NCBI GenBank assembly: GCA_947589355.1
Contig: CANPZC010000007.1
Location: 1 to 64,000 of the forward strand
Reading direction: 5' to 3'
Origin: an uncultured Clostridia bacterium
Lineage (GTDB): Bacteria; Bacillota; Clostridia; Oscillospirales; Ruminococcaceae
DNA length: 64,000 nucleotides
The translations under genes and the position numbers were made by a program. Shown here one piece after another: positions 17,083 to 25,307 of the stretch (its first letter is position 1; every line of letters starts with the position of its first letter). The notes beneath the pieces were generated by a model. It was given only the letters and a program-made list of their open reading frames with translations. It was not told the origin of the DNA and searched no databases.

Positions 17083-18159
17083 ATGCATTACAATGTTGGT
17101 ATCATCGGCGCGACGGGCATGGTTGGACAGAGATTTGCATCTTTGTTGGAAAATCACCCTTGGTTTGAAGTAAAGGTGCTTGCGGCATCTTCAAGAACGG
17201 CAGGCAAGACATACAAAGAGGCGGTAGGTCAGCGCTGGGCTATGGATACGACGATGCCGAAAGCTATGGAAGACATGGTTATCATGGACGCGCAGGCGGA
17301 CGTTGAAAAAATTGCTTCTATGGTTGACTTTGTGTTCTGCGCGGTAAACATGAAAAAAGACGAGATAAAGGCTCTGGAGGAGATGTACGCAAAGGCAGAA
17401 TGCCCCGTTATATCGAACAACTCTGCTCACAGGCACACCGACGACGTACCTATGGTGATACCCGAGCTGAACCCCGAGCACATTGAGATAATAAACGCGC
17501 AGAGAAAGCGCCTTGGCACAAAGAGGGGCTTTATTGCGGTAAAATCAAACTGCTCGATACAGAGCTATGTGCCTGCGCTGCACCCTTTGAGGAAGTACGG
17601 CATTACAAAGGTGCTTGCCTGCACATATCAGGCTATTTCGGGCGCAGGAAAGACATTCAAGACATGGCCCGAGATGATAGACAACGTTATTCCCTACATC
17701 GGCGGAGAGGAAGAAAAATCCAACCTCGAGCCACTGAAAGTCTGGGGAAAAATTGAGGGCGACAAGATAGTTGATGCGACAGAGCCGTCTATAACAACGC
17801 AGTGTTTGAGAGTGCCTGTTTCTAACGGTCACATTGCGGCGGCGTTCGTATCTTTTGAAAACAAGCCCTCGAAAGATGAGATACTTAAAGCTTGGAAAGA
17901 ATTTTCGGGCGTGCCGCAGGAGCTTGGGCTGCCCTCTGCGCCTAAGCAGTTTTTAAATTACTTTGAAGAGGACGACCGCCCTCAGACCAGACTTGACAGA
18001 GACATGGAGGGCGGCATGGCGATAAGCATAGGCAGGCTGCGCGAGGACACGCAGTACGACTACAAATTCGTATGCCTGAGCCACAACACACTCAGGGGCG
18101 CGGCAGGCGGCGCGGTCTTGCTTGCAGAGCTTCTGGCGGCTAAGGGATATTTAGACTAA
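17083..18159 (+). CDS. asd: Aspartate-semialdehyde dehydrogenase, archaeal/fungal-type
   Basis: 358 residues. Reduces aspartyl phosphate to aspartate semialdehyde with NADPH. Seen: GIIGATGMVGQRF nucleotide loop, SNNSAHR, VKSNCSIQSYVPAL with the catalytic cysteine, and ISGAGK. The length and the SNCSIQ/NSAHR motifs belong to the archaeal and eukaryotic branch (TIGR00978-like) rather than the commoner bacterial form. AAGGAG precedes the ATG. First gene under the lysine riboswitch. Confidence 0.93.
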   Translation: MHYNVGIIGATGMVGQRFASLLENHPWFEVKVLAASSRTAGKTYKEAVGQRWAMDTTMPKAMEDMVIMDAQADVEKIASMVDFVFCAVNMKKDEIKALEEMYAKAECPVISNNSAHRHTDDVPMVIPELNPEHIEIINAQRKRLGTKRGFIAVKSNCSIQSYVPALHPLRKYGITKVLACTYQAISGAGKTFKTWPEMIDNVIPYIGGEEEKSNLEPLKVWGKIEGDKIVDATEPSITTQCLRVPVSNGHIAAAFVSFENKPSKDEILKAWKEFSGVPQELGLPSAPKQFLNYFEEDDRPQTRLDRDMEGGMAISIGRLREDTQYDYKFVCLSHNTLRGAAGGAVLLAELLAAKGYLD

Positions 18160-18181
18160 TTTACAGAAAGGAACAAACTTT

Positions 18182-19072
18182 ATGAAGCCTATTATTTTTA
18201 CGGGTGCGGCGGTGGCTATCGCTACACCTATGTATGAAGACGGAACGATAAATTTTGACGGTCTCGGAAAGCTTATTGACTTCAACATAGACAACGGCAC
18301 GGACGCTATTGTTATTTGCGGTACGACGGGCGAAAGCGCGACCATGACGGACGAGGAGCACGTTGAGTGCATACGTTTCGCGGTGGAAAAGACGGCTAAG
18401 AGAGTGCCTGTTATTGCAGGTACGGGCTCTAACCACACGGAGTATGCCGTGAATCTTTCAAAGAAAGCGCAGCAGCTCGGCGCTGATGCGCTGCTGTGCG
18501 TTACGCCTTACTACAACAAGACATCTCAGGCAGGGCTTGTGGCGCATTTTACTGCAATTGCAAACGCTGTTGATCTGCCGATAATTCTTTACAATGTGCC
18601 CTCAAGAACGGGCGTGAACATAACACCCGAGACCTGTCAGAAGCTTTCAAAGGTAGAAAACATAGTTGCTGTGAAAGAAGCAAGCGGAAATATAAGTCAG
18701 GTGGCGAAAATTGCTGCGCTGTGCGGCGATGACCTGACGATATACAGCGGAAATGACGATCAGATAGTGCCCATTATGGCTCTTGGCGGAAAGGGCGTTA
18801 TATCGGTGCTTTCTAACTGTATGCCATTTGAGACACACGAAATTTGCCAGCTTTGCCTTGACGGCAATTTTGCCGAGGCGAACAAGAAGTTTTTGGGCGT
18901 TTTAGAATTTGCCAACGCGCTTTTCTGCGATGTGAACCCCATTCCTGTAAAAGAGGCTCTGAACCTTATGGGATTCAAGGCAGGGCCGTGCAGAATGCCG
19001 CTGGTAGAGATGAACGAAAACGGCAAGGCAACACTTAAAGCAGCTATGGAGAAGATAGGTCTGCTGAAATAA
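18182..19072 (+). CDS. dapA: 4-hydroxy-tetrahydrodipicolinate synthase
   Basis: 296 residues, normal length. Condenses aspartate semialdehyde with pyruvate. Seen: the GTTGES motif near 45-50, ILYNVPSRTG with the catalytic tyrosine (about 137), and VAVKEASGNIS with the Schiff-base lysine (about 165). Second gene of the lysine operon, 22 bases after asd. Its product is used by both DapB and the dipicolinate synthase encoded at 51-52 kb. Confidence 0.96.
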   Translation: MKPIIFTGAAVAIATPMYEDGTINFDGLGKLIDFNIDNGTDAIVICGTTGESATMTDEEHVECIRFAVEKTAKRVPVIAGTGSNHTEYAVNLSKKAQQLGADALLCVTPYYNKTSQAGLVAHFTAIANAVDLPIILYNVPSRTGVNITPETCQKLSKVENIVAVKEASGNISQVAKIAALCGDDLTIYSGNDDQIVPIMALGGKGVISVLSNCMPFETHEICQLCLDGNFAEANKKFLGVLEFANALFCDVNPIPVKEALNLMGFKAGPCRMPLVEMNENGKATLKAAMEKIGLLK

Positions 19073-19079
19073 CATAAAC

Positions 19080-19103
19080 GGGGATACGGTGCGCTGTATC
19101 CCC
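19080..19103 (+). other. Hairpin between dapA and dapB
   Basis: GGGGATAC/GTATCCCC stem with an 8-base loop in the 63-base gap. There is no T-run, so it is more likely an mRNA stability or processing element than a terminator. Confidence 0.55.
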
Positions 19104-19135
19104 ATACAAATATTATACATAAGAGGATAAAAAAT

Positions 19136-19894
19136 ATGGTGAACATTGTATTGTGCGGCGCTTTGGGCAAAATGGGCAGAGTGCTTGCAAACATTATTGC
19201 TGCGCGCGATGACTGCCGCGTTTGCGCAGGTATTGATATAGGCGAGGGGCAGGCTGATTTTCCTATTGTTAAAAAGCCGCAGGAGCTTGCAGAAAAGCCC
19301 GATGTTATCATTGATTTTTCGCACCCGTCGGTACTTTCGGATCTTTTGGAATACTGCCTTACAAACAACGTGGCGCTGGTTGCTGCTACCACCGGCTACA
19401 CCGATGAAGATATAGCTAAGATCAAGTCGGCGGCAGAGCAGATACCCGTTTTCTTTACCTGGAATATGTCGCTCGGCATAAATCTTTTGTCAACGCTTGC
19501 TAAAACCGCCGCTAAAATTCTGGGCGGACAGTTTGACATAGAGATAGTTGAAAAGCACCACAATCAAAAGCTCGATGCCCCCAGCGGCACGGCTTTGATG
19601 CTTGCAAACGCTATAAACGAGGTGCTTGACGAGCCGAAAAGCTACATCTACGACCGCCACTCGCAGCGCAAGAAGAGATCTGAAAACGAGATCGGCATAC
19701 ACTCTATTCGCGGCGGCACTATAGTTGGCGAACATGAGATAATCTTCGCAGGGCGCGACGAGGTGATAACGCTTTCGCATCAGGCGGCTTCTAAAGAAGT
19801 GTTTGCGGTGGGCGCTGTAAACGCGGCTGTGTATCTTTCAAAAATGGGCGCAGGCATTTATGATATGTCAGACCTTATGAAAGATGTCAAGTAA
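19136..19894 (+). CDS. dapB: 4-hydroxy-tetrahydrodipicolinate reductase
   Basis: 252 residues, normal length. Reduces the DapA product to tetrahydrodipicolinate. Seen: the N-terminal Rossmann loop LCGALGKMGR, DFSHPSVL, VAATTGYTDED and the signature EKHHNQKLDAPSGTA. AAGAGG precedes the ATG. Third gene of the lysine operon; the next gene follows within 11 bases. Confidence 0.96.
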   Translation: MVNIVLCGALGKMGRVLANIIAARDDCRVCAGIDIGEGQADFPIVKKPQELAEKPDVIIDFSHPSVLSDLLEYCLTNNVALVAATTGYTDEDIAKIKSAAEQIPVFFTWNMSLGINLLSTLAKTAAKILGGQFDIEIVEKHHNQKLDAPSGTALMLANAINEVLDEPKSYIYDRHSQRKKRSENEIGIHSIRGGTIVGEHEIIFAGRDEVITLSHQAASKEVFAVGAVNAAVYLSKMGAGIYDMSDLMKDVK

Positions 19895-19904
19895 AGGAGC
19901 AGAA

Positions 19905-20300
19905 ATGAAAGCAAGGATACAAACCAGAATTGCCCCGACCGCGCTGCTTTACAATCTTGAAAACAAACGCTCTTATGATGTGGCGCAGATATGCAGCGAG
20001 GCAGGCGTTCAGCCGGTGCGGCTGGATACGATGAGCGCGGTGTACTCGGTGGGGTATTTGTGCTGCTACAAGGGCTTTTCGGGCGATATTATGAACTGCG
20101 AGATACCGCAGAGCGAAGCATTAGTTTTCTCGGGTGTTGATAACCAAACTATGAATACTATACTGGAGCGGCTGCGCGAGAGCAAAAACACCGTTGACTT
20201 AAAATGCGTTGTGACCGACACCAACAAGGCTTGGGCGCTGGGCGCGCTGGTGGCTGAGCTTGAAAAAGAGCATAAAATAATGCACGGTGTGCAGTCATGA
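19905..20300 (+). CDS. DUF3783-type protein
   Basis: 131 residues. The C-terminal half (ALVFSGVDNQTMNTILERLR... CVVTDTNKAWALGALVAEL) matches the pattern of DUF3783, a small domain of unknown function found mainly in Clostridia. AAAGGAGC precedes the ATG at 19905; an earlier start would overlap dapB. The stop overlaps the next start (ATGA), so it is part of the lysine operon transcript or its 3' extension. Function unknown. Confidence 0.7.
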   Translation: MKARIQTRIAPTALLYNLENKRSYDVAQICSEAGVQPVRLDTMSAVYSVGYLCCYKGFSGDIMNCEIPQSEALVFSGVDNQTMNTILERLRESKNTVDLKCVVTDTNKAWALGALVAELEKEHKIMHGVQS

Positions 20301-21109
20301 ACATGGTGCTTTGCTCGAGCGGTGCGCTGCTTGGCAGACCCAACGGGCGGCGTTTTCAGCTGCTGCCGAAGCTTGCTCCTCTGATAAATTGCGACGGCTT
20401 TGAATTTATGATGTACGACAGCTGGTACGACCAAACGGACGAGCTTTTGCGCGTGCTGAAAAATATGGGTGTGAGCTTCCCTGTTATGCATTTTGAAAAG
20501 CACATCGGCGAGTTTGTAACGAAAGGCGAATTCTCGGCAGCTGCGCGCAGGTTTGAGTGCAACTGCCGTATTGCAAACGAGATAGGCGCAGGCAAGGCTG
20601 TTTTGCATTTGTGGAACGGCGTGCTTTCTGACAGCAATTTTGAAAACAGTATTAAAGGGTATGGATACTTGCGAAAAATTGCTGAAAAATACGGTATAGA
20701 GCTGCTTGTGGAAAATGTAGTCTGCCACGAAAAAGACCCTCTGACACGCTGGCAGCAGCTTATAGATGAATACCCCGATGCAGGGCTTATTTATGATACA
20801 AAAATGGCTGCTTTTCACGCTCAGGACGAGCAGTTTTGCGGCGAGAGCTGCCAAAGGCTGTGGCAGAATGTTAAGCATCTGCACGTGAATGATTACGGCG
20901 GCGGATACATGGAATGGCAGGCGCTTAAAACTTTGCCCGTGGGTATGGGGCATATTGATTTTGAAAAATTCTTTGATAAGCTGAAAAGCATAGGTTACAC
21001 GGGTTTTCTTACCGCAGAGGCGACAGCTTTTGACCAAAATGGCATGGTAGACACAACGCTTCTGAACGATTGCTTTGATAAAATAAGAGCGTATCTTGAT
21101 CGGAGTTGA
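20297..21109 (+). CDS. Sugar phosphate isomerase/epimerase-like TIM barrel protein
   Basis: 270 residues. An AP endonuclease 2/xylose isomerase-like barrel: DGFEFMMYDSWYD, FPVMHFEKHIGEF, VLHLWNG, IELLVENV with a metal-type glutamate, GLIYDTKMAAFH, VKHLHVNDYG and GFLTAEA give the ordered metal ligands (E, D, H, E) of the fold. Substrate cannot be told. It overlaps the DUF3783 gene by four bases and is followed within 4 bases by the CapA-like gene. Confidence 0.75.
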   Translation: MNMVLCSSGALLGRPNGRRFQLLPKLAPLINCDGFEFMMYDSWYDQTDELLRVLKNMGVSFPVMHFEKHIGEFVTKGEFSAAARRFECNCRIANEIGAGKAVLHLWNGVLSDSNFENSIKGYGYLRKIAEKYGIELLVENVVCHEKDPLTRWQQLIDEYPDAGLIYDTKMAAFHAQDEQFCGESCQRLWQNVKHLHVNDYGGGYMEWQALKTLPVGMGHIDFEKFFDKLKSIGYTGFLTAEATAFDQNGMVDTTLLNDCFDKIRAYLDRS

Positions 21110-21113
21110 TAGC

Positions 21114-22505
21114 ATGAAAATTAGAAAGATCGCTGCTTTTGCCGCATCGCTGGTGATAGTTTCTCAGCTGACGGCGTGCAATGAGATAGCGAAAAAAGAT
21201 ATTCAGCAGCAGGGTGAGAGCAGCAGTCTGAGCGGCACGGACAGTTTCGGGGGGGTAAGCGAAACTGATGTTTCAGATACTTCGCCCGATGTAACGCCCG
21301 AGCAGCTTCAGCAGCTTTTTCAGGGGTTTGACTCGGGGCTGGAGGCAACGGGCGACTTTTTTGAATGGTGCGTTGAATTCACCGAAGACCCGATGCTTCT
21401 TGACAAGATAAACGAGGCGTTCAAAAGCGGCGAATTTTCGGCGCAGAAGTGGTTCGAGCTTACGGGTATGACCGTAAAGGTGACAAACGACTACTACACA
21501 GGCGCGGTATATGACACCGACAACATTATTGTTATGCCCTCGAACGGCGAGGACGGCATTCAGCTGACGTTCGGCGGCGACATTAGCCTTGCCGACAACT
21601 GGACGGTAATGGACTACTACAAGACCACGAGCGGCATTTCGCAGTGCATTTCGCCGTTTCTTATCGACAAGATGAAGACGGCTGACATTGCGATGCTGAA
21701 CAACGAATTTTGCTTTTCAACGCGCGGCGAACGCATACCCGAGAAGGCGTTTTGCTTTATTGCAGACCCATCGCACGTTTCTATTTACGGCGAAATGGGC
21801 ATTGATATTGTTGACTTGGCGAACAACCACTGCTACGATTACGGCCCTGATTCGTTCACCGACACGCTTGCAACGCTTGACGGAGCGAACATCAAGCACG
21901 TCGGCGCAGGCGAGAATATTGAAGATGCTAAAAAGCCTGTTTATTACATCATAGAGGGCAGAAAGATAGCATACGTTGCGGCGACGAGGGCAGAAAAATG
22001 GACTGCTCTTACGCCCGAAGCGACGGAGACTACCTCGGGAACTTTGCGCTGCTACGAGCCTGACGCGTTTATTGAGGTGATAAAAGAGGCGAAGAAGAAC
22101 GCCGATCTGGTTATTGCAAACGTTCACTGGGGCACCGAAGACAGCCACGAGCTGGAGGACGTTCAGCCTGAAACGGGTTATATGTACGTTGATGCAGGCG
22201 CAGACCTGATAATAGGCTCGCACGCGCACTGTTTGCAGGGTATTGAATACTACAAGGGCGTGCCTATTTTCTACAATTTGGGCAACTTCTGGTTCAGCCA
22301 CTATGACATTGACACGGGGCTGGTTGGCGTTACGATAAACGACGATAACTCGCTTGAATGTACGTTCTACCCTGCCACGCAGCGCGACTGCAAGACGACC
22401 TATGTTGGCGGCGAGGCTGAGGGTCAGCGGATAATCGATGCGCTGAACAGTTACAACATCAACGCTACGGTGGGCGCTGACGGGGTCGTGACGGAGGATA
22501 AGTAA
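21114..22505 (+). CDS. CapA-family lipoprotein (metallophosphatase fold)
   Basis: 463 residues. Lipobox VSQLTACNE (cysteine about 22) marks a lipoprotein; residues 25-75 are a Ser/Gln/Asp-rich linker. From about 135 there is a CapA/PGA_cap domain: LTFGGDISLADNW, IAMLNNEFCFS, DIVDLANNHCYDYG, VIANVHWGTEDS, LIIGSHAHCLQG, the metal-site motifs of the calcineurin-like fold. CapA proteins take part in poly-gamma-glutamate export, but related lipoproteins have unknown roles and no capB/capC is nearby. Start at 21114 after CGGAGTTG. A terminator follows. Confidence 0.85.
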   Translation: MKIRKIAAFAASLVIVSQLTACNEIAKKDIQQQGESSSLSGTDSFGGVSETDVSDTSPDVTPEQLQQLFQGFDSGLEATGDFFEWCVEFTEDPMLLDKINEAFKSGEFSAQKWFELTGMTVKVTNDYYTGAVYDTDNIIVMPSNGEDGIQLTFGGDISLADNWTVMDYYKTTSGISQCISPFLIDKMKTADIAMLNNEFCFSTRGERIPEKAFCFIADPSHVSIYGEMGIDIVDLANNHCYDYGPDSFTDTLATLDGANIKHVGAGENIEDAKKPVYYIIEGRKIAYVAATRAEKWTALTPEATETTSGTLRCYEPDAFIEVIKEAKKNADLVIANVHWGTEDSHELEDVQPETGYMYVDAGADLIIGSHAHCLQGIEYYKGVPIFYNLGNFWFSHYDIDTGLVGVTINDDNSLECTFYPATQRDCKTTYVGGEAEGQRIIDALNSYNINATVGADGVVTEDK

Positions 22506-22507
22506 AC

Positions 22508-22538
22508 AAAAAAGTCGGGCTTAATGTCCGACTTTTGT
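22508..22538. terminator. Bidirectional terminator between CapA-like and zinc-ribbon genes
   Basis: Perfect AAAAGTCGG/CCGACTTTT stem with flanking A and T runs serves the rightward CapA-like gene and the leftward zinc-ribbon gene. Confidence 0.8.
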
Positions 22539-22557
22539 TTTGTTCGGTTTTACAGCT

Positions 22558-23562
22558 TTACAGCTTATTTCCGCATTCTGAGCAGAAACGCGTGCCACCG
22601 GGTTCAACGTTGCCGCACTTTGAGCAAACCACGCTGTCGGCAGGTGAAACGGCCTCTGCCTTTGGCGCGCCGAACTGCGCTCCGCACTCGGAACAAAAGC
22701 GCGTACCCTCGGGCTCTTTGTTGCCGCAGTTTGCGCACACGAGCATTTTGACATCGGCTGTTTCAGCTTTTATCTCAGGCTGGGCGGTCACCTGCTCCGC
22801 AGGCGCTGCGACAGCAGCATTTTCTTCTGCTTTTGCTTCTTCTGTAGCTTCGGCAGGCTTTTCTTCAGCTGCTTCGGTTTTTTCTTCTACAGCTTCGGGC
22901 TTTTCTTCAGCTGCTTCGGCAGGTTTTTCTTCGGCTGCTTCGGCAGGTTTTTCTTCTGTATTTTCAGCAGTTTCGGCTGCCTTTTCTTCTTTGGGGTCTT
23001 CAAGCTTTGCGCCGCAGTTCGCGCAGAATTTCATATCGGCAGGCTGGGTTATGCCGCACTTGGGGCAAACCTTAGTTTCCTCGACCGCCTGCACCTCTTC
23101 GGGCATTTTAGTACCGCACTGAGAGCAGAATTTTGTATCGGCATCTTCAATACTGCCACATTTAATGCACTTTTTCTTACCCTCGGGAACTGTTTCGGCG
23201 GCGGTGGGCATAACAACTTTCGCGCCGCAGTTTGCGCAGAACGACGAATTTACAGAAACATCTGCGCCGCAGTTTGAGCAAGGCACGATGCCCTTTGCAA
23301 GCTTGACTTTCAGTTCTAGGTCGTGTATCTCGTCATTGAGCTTATCAATTTCGCCGCACATTCTGTCAAGCTCGGCAGTCGAGGCATTGCCGCGGTTGTC
23401 GTAGTAATACTTGCCCATGTCCTCATAGGTCTTTTTTATGTTGTTTTTCGCGGTGTTTATCTGGCTGTTGAGCTTCGCTGTGCCTGCAAAAGTTTTGGTA
23501 GAATCCGAAACACTGCTTACGCCTGCGGAGATCGTCTGCCCTATTTTATCAAAAAATGCCAT
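22558..23562 (-). CDS. Protein with five zinc ribbons and acidic linker
   Basis: 334 residues. The N-terminal 90 residues are helical with a coiled coil (MAFFDKIGQTISAGVSS... LNDEIHDLELKVKL). Five CxxC...CxxCG zinc ribbons follow, three near 93-190 (CSNCG..FCANCG, CIKCG..FCSQCG, CPKCG..FCANCG) and two at the C-terminus, separated by an EEKPAEAAEEKPEA repeat linker. No catalytic domain. The start at 23562 has GAAAGGAAG upstream. Function unknown; multivalent protein or RNA binding is possible. Confidence 0.8.
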   Translation of the reverse strand: MAFFDKIGQTISAGVSSVSDSTKTFAGTAKLNSQINTAKNNIKKTYEDMGKYYYDNRGNASTAELDRMCGEIDKLNDEIHDLELKVKLAKGIVPCSNCGADVSVNSSFCANCGAKVVMPTAAETVPEGKKKCIKCGSIEDADTKFCSQCGTKMPEEVQAVEETKVCPKCGITQPADMKFCANCGAKLEDPKEEKAAETAENTEEKPAEAAEEKPAEAAEEKPEAVEEKTEAAEEKPAEATEEAKAEENAAVAAPAEQVTAQPEIKAETADVKMLVCANCGNKEPEGTRFCSECGAQFGAPKAEAVSPADSVVCSKCGNVEPGGTRFCSECGNKL

Positions 23563-23597
23563 AAATATTCTTCCTTTCAGCAATATACTCTATTATA

Positions 23598-23626
23598 ATT
23601 ATATTTTGATAACGCAAAAAAGTCAA
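23598..23626 (-). promoter_or_regulatory. Promoter of the zinc-ribbon gene
   Basis: TTGACT (23621-23626) and TATAAT (23598-23603) on the minus strand, 17 bp spacer; the -35 overlaps the preceding terminator. Confidence 0.7.
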
Positions 23627-23653
23627 GGGGCAAATTTGCCGCCCTGACTTTTT
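23615..23653 (-). terminator. Terminator after the SpoIID-like gene
   Basis: AAAAAGTCA/TGACTTTTT arms with an inner GGGC/GCCC-like stem and GGCAAATTTGCC; T-run leftward. Confidence 0.7.
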
Positions 23654-23691
23654 ATATGTTTTGTATAAATTTTCTTCTCCGTGATTGTACA

Positions 23692-25215
23692 CTATTCCGA
23701 AACAATTGTTACTTCCTCTGTAGGTATGGTGGTCTGCACGGGGGTAGTTACCTCGGCTGTTTCGCTCTCTGTAGGCGATGTGCTTTCCGCAGGGGTGGTT
23801 TCTTCTGCAAGTGAAGTAATATCATCGCTGACGGCTGTTTCGGCGGCTGTGGTAGTCTCGCTTGCCTCTGCATCATTTTCTTCGCTATCCTCGGGTGTGT
23901 CGCTTTCGGGGGCTTTTGCGGTACTGTCTGACGGCGATGCCTCTTGCAATCCGGATACGTCAACAAGCTTTCCGTACCGCTCCTCGGCGGCTTTATTTGC
24001 TGTAGAAACGCCGACGGTAACGCCGCTGTAATAATAGCGAAGTATCTGGTCGTATTTCAGACCGTCTTTCGTTGAGAGCAGCTGCGCTCCCCACTGTGAC
24101 ATACCCACGCCATGGCCGTAGCCGTATGTAGTAAAGCAGAATGTGCCGTTATTATATGAAATATCAAACGCTGTAGAAAGCAGCGAATTTGCGCCTATAA
24201 TATTTCTCAGCGCCGCGCCGCTGATGGTACTTGCGGTATCTGCCGAAGTTATTTTTACCGATGTTACATACTTGCCATAAGAACGACCCGTTATCTCGAA
24301 CCAGTTCTGCACGTTGGCAGGGTCGAGCTTTATGCCTGTGCTGCTCTCGATAAGGCTTTTTACACGCGCGGCTGATATGTACGTTTTTACGCCGAAGTTG
24401 GGGTCAATGCTGTCGTACTTGCCGACCACAGGCTTCATATACGGCAGAGATCTTGACCATACATACTCGCTGCCGATAGAGTTGCCGCCCGTTGATGCAC
24501 AAAACAGCGCGTTTATCGGCGCGCCGCCATAGCTGCAAACCTGACCTTCCACAGACTTTACTATACTTTCAACCCTATCGCTGTAGCCGTTCGCGACTGC
24601 CACCACAGGCAGCATACCGTTTGCATCGCAATAGCGGATATACGAATATATTGCCACCGTCTGCGCTCTCATAGCTTCGTCTGAAAAGCTGCCGTACATC
24701 TCCCCTGCCAGCACCCTGCAAACAAGGTCATGGGCGTTATCTGATATAAGCGCGCCTGTATCCACCGAACGCACGGTATAATACTCTTTTGAAATATCCC
24801 TTGTGCCGCACTCGGCATGGGGATATACAACACCCTGCGCTGCCTTAGCGCCGTCCGCGGCTTTCACTTCAAAGCTCACATCGGGAAATTTGACTTCCTG
24901 CGGCTGTTTAACGCTTTCCTTTGTAACTTCTATATCCTTATGGGTATACTCCACAAGTTCATAGTCGCCTATGCCTGCTTTCCACCATGATTCCACCGCA
25001 TATTTAGTCTGCGGCTGAGTTTCAGCGTACATTTGCACGGGCTTTGGCTCTTCTTCACTGCCTTTATCGGCTTTCGCATTTACCATAGGTATCACGCCGG
25101 TAACGGTCATCACAAGCGCCGCCGCGCCTATGCCGAAATGCGAACACACACGTCTGAACGTTTTTCTGTTTTCTTTTATACTTTTAATACACCTAAAACG
25201 CTCTGAAAACTCCAT
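23692..25215 (-). CDS. SpoIID/LytB-domain exported protein
   Basis: 507 residues. The N-terminal hydrophobic segment (about 25-48) targets it outside. A SESWWKAGIGDYELVE-like segment lies near 75-90. The SpoIID domain (about 155-400) has CRVLAGEMYGSF with the catalytic-type glutamate, AMRAQTVAIYSYI, CASTGGNS and GYGHGVGMSQWGA. SpoIID enzymes are lytic transglycosylases acting on denuded peptidoglycan during engulfment; LytB-type relatives modify amidase activity in growing cells. The Ser/Thr/Glu-rich tail (410-507) is unusual. Next to a SleB-like hydrolase and sortase, so a wall-remodelling cluster. Confidence 0.85.
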   Translation of the reverse strand: MEFSERFRCIKSIKENRKTFRRVCSHFGIGAAALVMTVTGVIPMVNAKADKGSEEEPKPVQMYAETQPQTKYAVESWWKAGIGDYELVEYTHKDIEVTKESVKQPQEVKFPDVSFEVKAADGAKAAQGVVYPHAECGTRDISKEYYTVRSVDTGALISDNAHDLVCRVLAGEMYGSFSDEAMRAQTVAIYSYIRYCDANGMLPVVAVANGYSDRVESIVKSVEGQVCSYGGAPINALFCASTGGNSIGSEYVWSRSLPYMKPVVGKYDSIDPNFGVKTYISAARVKSLIESSTGIKLDPANVQNWFEITGRSYGKYVTSVKITSADTASTISGAALRNIIGANSLLSTAFDISYNNGTFCFTTYGYGHGVGMSQWGAQLLSTKDGLKYDQILRYYYSGVTVGVSTANKAAEERYGKLVDVSGLQEASPSDSTAKAPESDTPEDSEENDAEASETTTAAETAVSDDITSLAEETTPAESTSPTESETAEVTTPVQTTIPTEEVTIVSE

Positions 25216-25259
25216 TGCTGTCTTTTTTCCTCTCTCTTTATATGTCCTTGAAATTGCAC

Positions 25260-25290
25260 AAAAAAGTCAAGACCGAGATCCTGACTTTTG
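25260..25290 (-). terminator. Terminator after the SleB-like gene
   Basis: AAAAGTCA/TGACTTTT stem enclosing GAT/ATC pairs, with a leftward T6 run. Confidence 0.7.
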
Positions 25291-25307
25291 CGCTGTATTA
25301 CAGTCTT

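Noticed and set aside
20066-21115. 349-residue minus-strand frame opposite the TIM-barrel gene
   Set aside because: Covers two coupled rightward genes and shows no family features.
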